A stretch of DNA of 62,765 bases, taken from a bacterium (GTDB lineage: Bacteria > UBA10199 > 2-02-FULL-44-16 > JAAZCA01). The notes under the pieces were generated by a model. The model saw only the letters and a program-made list of their open reading frames with translations. It was not told where the DNA came from and searched no databases. Position 1 is the stretch's first letter; every line of letters begins with the position of its first letter. The DNA lies in NCBI GenBank assembly GCA_041648665.1, contig JBAZOP010000005.1:1-62765 (forward strand), in the 5' to 3' direction. The translations under genes and the position numbers were made by a program. This document shows, in pieces, positions 46,241 to 54,956 of this stretch.

Positions 46241-46269
46241 GCAACTCCGCATGTACCCCCTGCCGATAA
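46241..46269 (+). promoter_or_regulatory. Sigma-28-like promoter element (14-bp spacer)
   Basis: GCAACTC (46241-46247), a 14-bp spacer and GCCGATAA (46262-46269). It is divergent from the minus-strand element 83 bp away. Confidence 0.6.
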
Positions 46270-46307
46270 TTATATGGGGGGATTCCTCAGTTCAAAGGGG
46301 TGCGAAG

Positions 46308-48548
46308 ATGCAAAGCGCAGGCGAAGCAGTGAAGGACGTCGTCAACAATACTGTGGCGCTCGATATGAATGATATCGAGTTTATGGATCAGACCATGCAA
46401 TTCGACGGCTCGGAGCTTGAGGAGGTCTGCGATCAGAACGCGCCTCGAGATGGCACGATGGAGCTCACCGAGGCGGACCTGAAGCCCGTGAACAAGGGCA
46501 CGATGATTTACGATCCAACCAACGCACGTCAGCAAACCTCGGTCTTCAGGCCGGTCTCGAACGGCGTAGAGGGATATGAAACGTTCGAGCAGGCGCGCAT
46601 GTTCCTGGAGCGGTATCCTGAGTTCGACAGGATCGGGAAGGACCAGCTGAGGAGTGATTTCTTCTATCATCTCATCGATGTCTATGAATCCCTTCCCAGG
46701 GAGGTGCAGACAGGCGCTCTGGGCAGGTCGGTGGACATGAAATGGGAAGAGAATTTCGAAAAGGCGCTCACCATAACGCAGAATGATCTAGGGATCGACG
46801 TGCGTGTGGGCGACGGTGTGAAGGATGTCCTGTTGATCGAGCCTGAGGGCAAGGTGCGCAGCAGCACTACTGAACTGGATCGCGTAGATATATTCCTTGA
46901 AGAGCGGATGCGTGGCTGGGATGACAAACTTAGGATCGAATTCAAGGAGATATGGTCTGCCGACGTCGACAGAGGCTACGGTCTTGAGGACAAGGGCACG
47001 CTTGAGATCAGGTTCGATCAGACGATCGAGCATTGGTTGGAGAACTACAGGGGCATGCCCACCGACGTGGTCGAAAAGATCATGGCCCTCGACATTCCGA
47101 GAGAAGACCTGCCCAGGCACGTGGACAATGCGATATACAATCACGGCCTCTGGCCGTCTGAGACAGCCAATTTCCTGGACAGCAACGTGGCCGGCCGGTC
47201 GGTCGAGCCCGAGTCCGTGAGGTACGGCGACGCTGATCTCATGCTCGACGTGGACACCTATATCGAGGAGAGGCTGGGAAGGCTCTCCAGCCGCGCGAAG
47301 TTCTCGAACAGTGAAATCGGAGAGGTGAGGGAGGTGTTCAAGGCCTCGGCGGAGGCCAAGTCCCTGAAGATGTCGGGCGAACCTTCTGTAGCCTCTCAGG
47401 AAGATCTCCAGATGTCATATGAGTATGCGATCGAGTCGATGCTCGCGCGTAAGATCGACAGGATGTATGATTTCCAACTGGGTTATTTTGATAAAAACAT
47501 GCTCTCCAGTGAGATCATGGACGCTGCCAGGAATTCCAGCATGGGGCTGGAGGCGGCGCTCGGCGTGATCGAGATCGGGCTCCAGCATGGGCAGAGGGGC
47601 CTGGTCAATGCGTTCGACTACCTCGACGGCAGAAAACGCGTGGACAGCAAGCCTCAGGTCTTCGAGGTCAGCGATGGCGCTGGCGGCAGGAAGCGCATAA
47701 CAGTGCCTGAAGGCGCCAAGAGCGGCGGGAGGGTGAACTTCGTGGAGCCTCCGCTCTCCGAGCACAGTGTCACGCGCGTGTTCGACATGAGCGAGTTTGC
47801 GCCGCAGAGCGAAAGGGATGTGACGGTCAGGGTCGACGCGGGCAAGTACCAGGAGCTGTCCGCCGAGAAGGCGGCTGCAGAGGCGGAGCGCGGCGTCACG
47901 CAGGTCTATTATGTCTCAGATCTTATCAGGGAAGAGCGCACGATCGCAGCAAGGAACAGGCAGAGACTGACGGCTGCGGACGAGGCCTACCTCTCCAGGC
48001 TCGGGCCCAGCATTACGCCGGATTCCGATGAGATCGCAAGGCGCATACAGGTGCTGGATTCCAACAAATTCACCGCTGAAAAGGCGTGGGTTGATGCACT
48101 CGTGGCGGACGGATTCACGAGGGCCAATGCAATACAGGCGATCAACAGCGTCGCAGTGGCGTGCTTTGACATAAATTTCGAGGGCGGCGAGGTGAGGCTC
48201 GTGATCGACAACGCAGTGAACAGGCCTGAGCTGCTCGAGCCCTTCCGCGGCTCATTCTATCCCGAGGACATGGGTCTCATCGCAGACCGGGCCATAGATG
48301 CGGTTCTCCCGCATCGCTCCGGCGTGATCCCGCTCAGGCCCGGCACCCTCGGCGACGGCGTGGGCAGGGGTGTCGCGACCGGCGTGACCGAGACGAGGGC
48401 CACCGAGAGCACCTTTGCCAGCGCGGGCAGAGTGACAGAGGGCGGCAGGAGAGAGACTGTGGAATCCAGGAAACCTGGCGCTGCCACGGAGCTGGAGGGC
48501 AAGGCGCGCGAGGCCGGCAGAGTGGTAGAGGAATCAAGGCGTCACTGA
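46308..48548 (+). CDS. Unknown soluble protein with GVGRGVATGV tail
   Basis: I start this 746-residue protein at the ATG at 46308 behind AAAGGGG. The longer frame from 46251 would place the promoter element inside the coding region. It has no signal peptide or membrane segment. The N-terminus carries acidic LDMNDIEFMDQTMQFD and SELEEV units that resemble units near the C-terminus of the protein at 39403. Long charged helices follow. The C-terminus is the shared tail GDGVGRGVATGV...TRAT with an AGRVVEESRRH end nearly identical to the protein at 42887. No enzyme motif is visible. Confidence 0.7.
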   Translation: MQSAGEAVKDVVNNTVALDMNDIEFMDQTMQFDGSELEEVCDQNAPRDGTMELTEADLKPVNKGTMIYDPTNARQQTSVFRPVSNGVEGYETFEQARMFLERYPEFDRIGKDQLRSDFFYHLIDVYESLPREVQTGALGRSVDMKWEENFEKALTITQNDLGIDVRVGDGVKDVLLIEPEGKVRSSTTELDRVDIFLEERMRGWDDKLRIEFKEIWSADVDRGYGLEDKGTLEIRFDQTIEHWLENYRGMPTDVVEKIMALDIPREDLPRHVDNAIYNHGLWPSETANFLDSNVAGRSVEPESVRYGDADLMLDVDTYIEERLGRLSSRAKFSNSEIGEVREVFKASAEAKSLKMSGEPSVASQEDLQMSYEYAIESMLARKIDRMYDFQLGYFDKNMLSSEIMDAARNSSMGLEAALGVIEIGLQHGQRGLVNAFDYLDGRKRVDSKPQVFEVSDGAGGRKRITVPEGAKSGGRVNFVEPPLSEHSVTRVFDMSEFAPQSERDVTVRVDAGKYQELSAEKAAAEAERGVTQVYYVSDLIREERTIAARNRQRLTAADEAYLSRLGPSITPDSDEIARRIQVLDSNKFTAEKAWVDALVADGFTRANAIQAINSVAVACFDINFEGGEVRLVIDNAVNRPELLEPFRGSFYPEDMGLIADRAIDAVLPHRSGVIPLRPGTLGDGVGRGVATGVTETRATESTFASAGRVTEGGRRETVESRKPGAATELEGKAREAGRVVEESRRH

Positions 48549-48550
48549 CA

Positions 48551-48731
48551 GGGGTCAGTCCCCCATTTGTAAGTGGCTGATAGATAAAACGAATAAACCG
48601 CACTTTGGAAAAATTGAAGACGCTCCCAACAGGGGGCGTTTTTGATTTTCCGAACAAAAGCTGCTCAATTTTCTTAAAGCGCGCCTGAATCACCTTAATT
48701 TACAGTAAGTTACAAACAGGGGACTGACCCC
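48551..48731. mobile_element. 181-bp non-autonomous relative of the RAYT element (MITE/REPIN-like)
   Basis: It has the same ends as the element at 41959: GGGGTCAGTCCCC on the left and GGGGACTGACCCC on the right, with similarity continuing inward (TTTGTAA, and GAATAAACCGCACTTT near the left end, shared with the full element). It encodes no protein. It starts 3 bp after the stop of the preceding gene and ends 16 bp before the next promoter element. Confidence 0.75.
48620..48645 (+). terminator. Terminator-like hairpin inside the 181-bp element
   Basis: ACGCTCCC and GGGGGCGT form a stem around AACA and are followed by T-rich sequence. It closely resembles the terminator at 44846. It probably ends transcription of the gene at 46308. 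Confidence 0.7.
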
Positions 48732-48747
48732 TTTTCTGTGCCTTGAG

Positions 48748-48776
48748 GCAACTTTGGCCCCTCTGTCTGCCGATAA
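48748..48776 (+). promoter_or_regulatory. Sigma-28-like promoter element (14-bp spacer)
   Basis: GCAACTT (48748-48754), a 14-bp spacer and GCCGATAA (48769-48776), 40 bp before the chosen start at 48817. Confidence 0.62.
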
Positions 48777-48816
48777 TTCTTATGAGCGGGAGTCTCTGTC
48801 CCGTGGGGGAGTATTT

Positions 48817-51489
48817 ATGATGGCAGGCGGAGAAGTACAGAGAGCAGCGCCGGATGCGACGGCCGGATCGTGCGCGCCTGATGTCTACGCCGGCGAAACG
48901 GTTGAGCAACAGTCCGTTCAGCCGGATGCAGCGGCGCCGGAGAGCTTCGACAGCGCGGGTCAGCCGGTGAGCGAGATGCCGCCGGAAGACGGCTTCGAAC
49001 TCGTGGATCCGGAGCGAGAGACCCGGCAGATAGACTCGCCAAGGCGCGACTGGAAGGGTCTGGACAAGACGCTCTTCAAGAACAAGTGGTTCAGTTCCCT
49101 CTCCGATCAGGACAAGGAATACGTAAAGACGCGCGTGGAAAACCGCCTCTCGCAGCCCGGCTACGGGACCGATGTCGACGAGAAATCATACAGGAGGGCG
49201 CTCGCAGCAGAGAGGATGGCGCTCGAGGCCACGGACGCGAACAGGTGGAGCTCAGGCGATTCCTCCGCGCAGTTGACCATGGAGGACTACCTCAAGGAGC
49301 GCACAAAGCTCCTCGATAAGGAGAGCGGCAAGGCGCTGTCGACGCTCATGGACGCGAACCTCGATCCTGCGGAGGCGGTCGCGAACGGCAAAAGGGGAGT
49401 CGCGATCTACGAGAGGGGATACCTCGACGCAGTCTATCAGACCTCGGTGGAGCAGGCGGTCGAGGTGGAGATGCACGCTGCCGGGTTCCTCGGTGAGAAG
49501 GTCACGCGCCAGGCGCTCCCAGACATCGTGAAATACGGGCTCGCGGAGGTGAAGGGGGACGCAGCGCGACTGCCTGAGTTCATGCGCGAGGCGATGAGCG
49601 AGGAGTCGCTGAGAAGGCTGGCGATCGCGGCCGAGCGCGCCCTGAGCGACAAGCTTTCCGCAAAGCTCAAGGATGCCGCGAAGATGACCGCAAAGGGCGG
49701 CGTTACGTGGGGGATCGCGGAGGCTGCGGTTGGGGCCATGGGTGTTGAGAATCCGACCGCGAGATTCGCAGGCGTGATCTACCTCATGCACGGCCAGGGA
49801 GTGGCGATCGAAACAGTGATCAGGGCTAGGGCGGCTGCAAAGGCAGGCGGGACCAAGATCGGGACCGAGTTGTACAAAGAGATATCGAAACTCGCGCCGG
49901 GCGCAACCGCTGCCGAGAAGGCTGCATCCCTCGGCAAGTCCGTAGTCAAGGCGCCGATCGAGGCGATCAAGGGCCTGGGCAGCGGGCTCCTCGCATCCAA
50001 GATCGCGGGGCTTGCGGCAAAGGCGGCGGGCGCGGACGACACCACCGCAGGCCTGGTCTCCACGGCGGCATTTTTCTCGCCCCAGCCCTTGGCGAGGATC
50101 TTCGGCAACACGCGCGCAGCAGCGCTCGTCTCCCGCACCCCGCTTCCAAAGGTCGCGCGCGCAGCGGGCAATACCATGGTCGCAGGCCTTGCGGACGAGC
50201 TGATCTACAACGGCGTGGTGACGGTAGCTGCCGGCGACGACAGCGACTACGCCCTTGCAGTGTCCATGGAAAATACACAGATGATGGGCCAGGACTTCTG
50301 GACATCTGTGGAGAACATCCCGAATCTCCCGTGGTACGAGATACCGTTTGCAGCGAGCGCCGCTGTCCCCGTAGGTGCTCTCATGCTCGTCTCCGACCTG
50401 CTGGTGCCCGGCTTCACCGCAGGCGTCATGAAGAAGGTCTGCGACTGGAGCGATACCGGTTTTACCAGGGACATCGAACGCCGCTACATGGCCGAGGGAA
50501 AACAGAAGAGCAAGGCGATGGGCGAGGATCTGAAACGGCTGGTGGTGCACGGTATGGGGGACGAAAACGAGAATCCGGAATTCTATCAGGAGGTCAACCT
50601 CCATTACCTCGGCGGTATGGTTCATCCCATGAAGGATGAGCTGGTCAGGGAAAAAGAGGAGATGAGCTTTGACTTTGAGTTCGATGAGAAGAACGAAAAG
50701 AGGCTGAGGGCGATGGGCGAGGGGGAGATGCAATTGGAGATAGACGCTCATGTCATGTCGAAGATGGGAGAAGATAGATTCAGGCAGGCTGCTTCGGTCG
50801 AGTCCGCGGCGCGGATGCAGGAGGAACTCAAGTTCCTGCACATGATCGGTTACGACGGCGGCGAGGGCGCCTCTGCAAGGGAGATTGTGGACGAGCACGG
50901 GAGGGTGCTGGACGCCGACGCGCTCCTCACCACCTATGTGACGCCGCAGCTCGTCGAGGATGAGGGCAAGGACCCTGCCTTCAAGGAGATGGCGGATAAG
51001 GCAAAGGCGGAGCTCGATGAGAACAAGGTCATGGAGGCGGAGGCAAAGAAAGCGGCAGTGGCCTCGGATTACGAAGAGGGTGGAGACAGCTACTACTACA
51101 ACGCGAACGAGGCAAAGCCCCTGATCCTGGCTGCGCGCAAGAGGGAACTCGTAATTAGGGCCCTCCAGACGCCGGCGGGCAAGAAGAAAGATGAGCTCAT
51201 GAAGCTGGCTGCAAACGTCGGGTTGTGCGACGAGTCCGGCGAGTTTGTGCGTACTTCGGTTTACTACTCGGCGGTGGAGATGTTCGTCGAGGACGCCTAT
51301 GCCCGCAATGTGGATGCGCTGAAGGACGTTGCGAACGCACGCTATAAAGAAATCAAGACCCGCTCTTACAATGCGGACAGCGAGAAGGAATCGCTGGAGA
51401 TAGAAAAGGAGATGGACGTCATGGTCAAGGCCATGGAGCGGGGCGTGGAGATCGCCAGGGAAAGCATGAAAAAGACCGCACAGAAATGA
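48817..51489 (+). CDS. Unknown large protein with Ala/Gly-rich hydrophobic core
   Basis: I start this 890-residue protein at the ATG at 48817 behind GGGGGAG, because the longer frame from 48754 overlaps the promoter element. The first 85 residues are low-complexity and acidic. Residues of about 290-560 are rich in Ala, Gly and small hydrophobics and hold several possible amphipathic or membrane-inserting helices; the strongest is VPVGALMLVSDLLVPGFTAGVM. The last 330 residues are highly charged and helical, with a KDPAFKEM unit recalling the DPEF module. The layout recalls proteins that insert into membranes, or tape-measure proteins, but I find no real family match. A terminator follows. Confidence 0.7.
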   Translation: MMAGGEVQRAAPDATAGSCAPDVYAGETVEQQSVQPDAAAPESFDSAGQPVSEMPPEDGFELVDPERETRQIDSPRRDWKGLDKTLFKNKWFSSLSDQDKEYVKTRVENRLSQPGYGTDVDEKSYRRALAAERMALEATDANRWSSGDSSAQLTMEDYLKERTKLLDKESGKALSTLMDANLDPAEAVANGKRGVAIYERGYLDAVYQTSVEQAVEVEMHAAGFLGEKVTRQALPDIVKYGLAEVKGDAARLPEFMREAMSEESLRRLAIAAERALSDKLSAKLKDAAKMTAKGGVTWGIAEAAVGAMGVENPTARFAGVIYLMHGQGVAIETVIRARAAAKAGGTKIGTELYKEISKLAPGATAAEKAASLGKSVVKAPIEAIKGLGSGLLASKIAGLAAKAAGADDTTAGLVSTAAFFSPQPLARIFGNTRAAALVSRTPLPKVARAAGNTMVAGLADELIYNGVVTVAAGDDSDYALAVSMENTQMMGQDFWTSVENIPNLPWYEIPFAASAAVPVGALMLVSDLLVPGFTAGVMKKVCDWSDTGFTRDIERRYMAEGKQKSKAMGEDLKRLVVHGMGDENENPEFYQEVNLHYLGGMVHPMKDELVREKEEMSFDFEFDEKNEKRLRAMGEGEMQLEIDAHVMSKMGEDRFRQAASVESAARMQEELKFLHMIGYDGGEGASAREIVDEHGRVLDADALLTTYVTPQLVEDEGKDPAFKEMADKAKAELDENKVMEAEAKKAAVASDYEEGGDSYYYNANEAKPLILAARKRELVIRALQTPAGKKKDELMKLAANVGLCDESGEFVRTSVYYSAVEMFVEDAYARNVDALKDVANARYKEIKTRSYNADSEKESLEIEKEMDVMVKAMERGVEIARESMKKTAQK

Positions 51490-51514
51490 TTGTGTTTTTT
51501 TGGAAACGCCCATG

Positions 51515-51541
51515 CGCGCCCGAACGGGCGCGTTTTCTTTT
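51515..51541 (+). terminator. Rho-independent terminator closing the second cluster
   Basis: The stem CGCGCCC/GGGCGCG with a GAAC loop is followed by TTTTCTTTT. Confidence 0.88.
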
Positions 51542-51595
51542 GCACCGCCTCTCTCTTTGCGATAGATATCCGTCATCCCACCAAAGGAGATTCCG

Positions 51596-53365
51596 ATGTC
51601 CAATCGATCGATCATAGGTATCTTAGCAGCAGTGATCGCATTCGCGATCTGTCTCATGGCCGGCCGGACGTCATTTTCAGCGAAAAAGGGGGAAGCGATG
51701 GAGGGCAAGGCAAGGGCCGTGATCTCGGAGTATCTGGAGAAGTACAAGCCGCTGGACCTGGGGCTCAGACGCGCCTGGTACGAATACAGCACCACGGGGG
51801 ACAAGCGCGCCTCCGCGAGGCAGGGCGAGTTGGAACTCGCCATGAGACAGCTGGCCAGCGACAGGGATAGGTTCGGGAAGCTGAAGTCCCTCTACAAGTC
51901 GCGGGACAAGATCGAGGACCGCGTGGTCAGGCGGCAGGTCGAGCTCCTCTACCTCGTGCATCTGCCGAACCAGGTCGAGCCGGAGAAGCTCAAGAGGCTC
52001 ACCGCGCTCGAGAGGCGCATCGAGGAGACCTTCAACGACTACAGGGCGGAACTGGACGGAAAGAAACTCTCGCCCGTGGATGTCGCGCACATGCTCTCCG
52101 ACTCCACGGACAGCGCAAAGATCGAGCGCGTCTGGAAGTCCCAGGCGGGCGTGGGAAGGCTCCTTGAATCCGACTTCCGTGAACTGGTGAAGCTGAGAAA
52201 TGAGATCGCGCGCGATCTGGGATACGCGAGCGCGCTCGAGCTCGAGGCGGTGGTCGCGGAGCTCGACCTCGGCATGCTGGATAAATTCTACAGCCAGGTG
52301 CGGAAGGCGACGGACAAACCATTCAAGAGGCTAAAGGAGGAGTACCTGGACCCGAGGTTGGCAAAGCGATACAACGTCGCCGCGGGAGATCTCAAGCCGT
52401 GGCACTATCAGAACGCCTTCTTCCAGGAGGCGCCGCCCGCCGCGTTCGGCAAGGTGGACTTCGACGCGTTCTACGCGAAGACCGATTCGAAAAAGGTGGT
52501 GGCGCAGACGATCGCGTTCTACGAGAGCATCGGGGTGGACATAAAGGGGATCGTCAAGAACTCGAGCCTCTACCCTGCGCCCGGCAAAAACCCTCACGCG
52601 GTCGCATGGCTCATGGACCCTGAAAAGCCGGGCAGCTCCGTGCTGATCATGAACCTGCCAAACCCGCCGACTCCGCCCAAGGCCTCGGAGGCCTCGACGT
52701 TAGTCCACGAGCTGGGACACGACATCAACTACGAGGCCATACTCGCCAACGGCTCGCTGCCGTATCTCCTTCGCGAGCCGACCATGCTGACCGAGGCGTT
52801 TGCGATGCTCATGGAGAACCAGACGCAGACCGCGGACTGGGTCACGCGGCTTGGCGTGCCGGAGAGAGAGGCGCGCGAGGCGGAAGAGACCGCGTCGATG
52901 ATCGACTACGCGGACCAGCTGATATTCCTGCGCTGGTCCTCCACGATCTACTGTTTCGAGCGAAAGTTCTACGCAGACCCGGACGCCGATATAGGAGATC
53001 TCTGGTGGGAGTGCCGCGCGAGAAACCAGTTGCTCGACAGGCCGGAGGGCTGGCGCGAGCCGGACGCGTTGGCGAAATATCACATCCCGATCGTGCCGCC
53101 GCTGTACTACTCCAACTACGCGATCGGCCGCGTGGCCAACGTGCAGTTCGCCGAGCTCTTCGATTCGCGCACCGGCGGCGGTGGTTCTGCCAGCTTCTAC
53201 GGACGCAGGGAACTGGGCGACTGGCTGATGAAGGACTTCCTGGCCCAGGGAAACCTCTATTGCTGGGACGAGTTTTTGAAAGCGCAGGCCGGCGAGCCGC
53301 TCTCGGTCGCGGTTTGGAAACGCCGCTATATCGGCTCGGATGCGGAGAAGATGCTGTACAAATAG
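51596..53365 (+). CDS. Membrane-anchored zinc metallopeptidase (M2/M3-like peptidyl-dipeptidase)
   Basis: This 589-residue protein has an N-terminal hydrophobic anchor or signal (SIIGILAAVIAFAICLMAG), so the enzyme acts outside the cytoplasm. The zinc site is HELGH at 371-375, with the third ligand Glu400 in EPTMLTEAFAMLMEN, the gluzincin pattern of M2 (ACE-like) and M3 (oligopeptidase) enzymes. The helical N-terminal half and the VPPLYYSNYAIGRV region near the C-terminus also fit. AAAGGAGA gives a strong ribosome-binding site. rtcB follows after 12 bp, so both are probably on one transcript, an unusual pairing. Confidence 0.85.
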   Translation: MSNRSIIGILAAVIAFAICLMAGRTSFSAKKGEAMEGKARAVISEYLEKYKPLDLGLRRAWYEYSTTGDKRASARQGELELAMRQLASDRDRFGKLKSLYKSRDKIEDRVVRRQVELLYLVHLPNQVEPEKLKRLTALERRIEETFNDYRAELDGKKLSPVDVAHMLSDSTDSAKIERVWKSQAGVGRLLESDFRELVKLRNEIARDLGYASALELEAVVAELDLGMLDKFYSQVRKATDKPFKRLKEEYLDPRLAKRYNVAAGDLKPWHYQNAFFQEAPPAAFGKVDFDAFYAKTDSKKVVAQTIAFYESIGVDIKGIVKNSSLYPAPGKNPHAVAWLMDPEKPGSSVLIMNLPNPPTPPKASEASTLVHELGHDINYEAILANGSLPYLLREPTMLTEAFAMLMENQTQTADWVTRLGVPEREAREAEETASMIDYADQLIFLRWSSTIYCFERKFYADPDADIGDLWWECRARNQLLDRPEGWREPDALAKYHIPIVPPLYYSNYAIGRVANVQFAELFDSRTGGGGSASFYGRRELGDWLMKDFLAQGNLYCWDEFLKAQAGEPLSVAVWKRRYIGSDAEKMLYK

Positions 53366-53377
53366 AGGGTCACGATC

Positions 53378-54814
53378 ATGGACCTTCAGCGCATCAATGA
53401 TTTCGCGTGGCGCATACCCAAGCACGGCAAGATGCGCGTGGACGGGATCATCTTCGCCTCGCGCAGGATGCTCGAGGACATAAGAAAAGACGAGAGCGTG
53501 CAGCAGGTGATCAACGTCGCGTGCCTGCCCGGTATCGTCCGCGCCTCGCTTGCCATGCCCGACATCCACTGGGGCTACGGTTTTCCCATAGGCGGTGTGG
53601 CTGCCTTTGATGCCGAGGAAGGTATAATATCCCCTGGTGGTGTTGGTTATGACGTGAATTGCGGCGTGCGCCTCCTGCGCTCGGACCTTGCGGCCGAGGA
53701 CGTGAGGCCGCGCATGCGCGAGGTCGTGAACCAACTATTCCGCGATATCCCCACCGGGATCGGCTCGCATCACAAGAGTTTCAAACTCGGTCCTGACGAC
53801 ATGAAGCACGTGCTCAAGGACGGGGCCGCATGGGCCGTGAAACACGGCTTTGGCGATGAGGGGGAACTCGCGCACATCGAATCCGCGGGCTGCATCCCTG
53901 GCGCCGACCCGCAGGCGCTCTCCGAGCGCGCAAAGCAGCGCGGCTGCGATCAGCTCGGCACGTTGGGTTCGGGCAACCACTTCGTGGAGGTCCAGGAGGT
54001 GGTGGAGATATACGATGAGCAGGCGGCGAACGCGATGGGGCTCTTCCCCGGGCAGGTGACGATCACGGTCCACACGGGCTCGCGCGGCCTGGGCCACCAG
54101 GTTTGCGAGGACAATATCGAGGTGATGCTCGCCGCTGCGCGCAAATATCACATAGAGCTCCCTGACAAGCAGCTCTGCTGCGCGCCGGTGGGTTCACCTG
54201 AGGGGAGACGGTACTTCGTCGCGATGGCGGCCGCGGCCAACTTCGCGTTCGCAAACCGCCAGGTCATCACGCACTGGGTGAGGGCAGCGCTCGAACACGC
54301 GCTCAAGATGGGGCCGGCGGACCACGGCATCAGACCTGTCTACGATGTCTGCCACAACATCGCAAAGTTCGAGGAACACATGGTTGGCGGCTCCTCGCGC
54401 AGGCTCTGCGTTCATCGCAAGGGCGCGACGCGCGCATATCCCGCGCACCACCCGGAGGTCCCGGCGATCTATCGCGAGATAGGACAACCGGTGCTCATCC
54501 CCGGAGACATGGGCCGCTACTCCTTCGTGCTCGTGGGCACTGACCGCGCCATGGAGGAGACCTTCGGTTCCACGTGCCACGGCGCGGGCCGCCTCATGTC
54601 CAGGCATGCGGCCAAACGCGCATGTCGCGGCCGCAATATCGAGCAGGAACTGGCGGCCCAGGGGATCCTGGTGCGCGGCGCCTCGCGCGACACCGTGGTC
54701 GAGGAGGCGCCGGAGGCGTACAAGGACGTGGCCGAGGTGGTGGACGCCGTCGCTGGCGCCGGGATCTCCAAGAAGGTGGCCAAGCTAAAACCCCTCGGCG
54801 TGATTAAGGGATAG
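53378..54814 (+). CDS. rtcB: RNA-splicing ligase RtcB
   Basis: This 478-residue protein is RtcB, the GTP- and manganese-dependent ligase that joins RNA 2',3'-cyclic phosphate (or 3'-phosphate) to 5'-OH ends. The motifs are MPDIHWGYGFPIGGVAAFD, the metal-binding DVNCGVRLLRSDL, GSGNHFVEVQ, HTGSRGLGHQV and the guanylation-site region TCHGAGRLMSR. The length equals archaeal and human-like RtcB, longer than the E. coli type. Its activator archease is encoded at 7074, 46 kb away. No rtcA or rtcR is adjacent. Confidence 0.96.
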   Translation: MDLQRINDFAWRIPKHGKMRVDGIIFASRRMLEDIRKDESVQQVINVACLPGIVRASLAMPDIHWGYGFPIGGVAAFDAEEGIISPGGVGYDVNCGVRLLRSDLAAEDVRPRMREVVNQLFRDIPTGIGSHHKSFKLGPDDMKHVLKDGAAWAVKHGFGDEGELAHIESAGCIPGADPQALSERAKQRGCDQLGTLGSGNHFVEVQEVVEIYDEQAANAMGLFPGQVTITVHTGSRGLGHQVCEDNIEVMLAAARKYHIELPDKQLCCAPVGSPEGRRYFVAMAAAANFAFANRQVITHWVRAALEHALKMGPADHGIRPVYDVCHNIAKFEEHMVGGSSRRLCVHRKGATRAYPAHHPEVPAIYREIGQPVLIPGDMGRYSFVLVGTDRAMEETFGSTCHGAGRLMSRHAAKRACRGRNIEQELAAQGILVRGASRDTVVEEAPEAYKDVAEVVDAVAGAGISKKVAKLKPLGVIKG

Positions 54815-54956
54815 TCCTCAACTGCTTGATATTTTTAATTATTTAGCCCTCTTACAGCATATGTCTCCCCCTGTTCCATCCGACGGCATAGCGATAATTT
54901 AGCAACAATATTTGGACCCGGCCGAAAAGTGTATGCGCTGATAATGGGAGAGCTTT

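Noticed and set aside
49252..51843. Long open frame on the minus strand opposite the gene at 48817
   Set aside because: It is an antisense shadow of a GC-rich gene and also runs through the terminator at 51515 and into the start of the peptidase gene.
54889..54898. GCGATAAT before the gene at 54957 as another member of the regulon
   Set aside because: No GCAACTT-like box lies 12-14 bp upstream.
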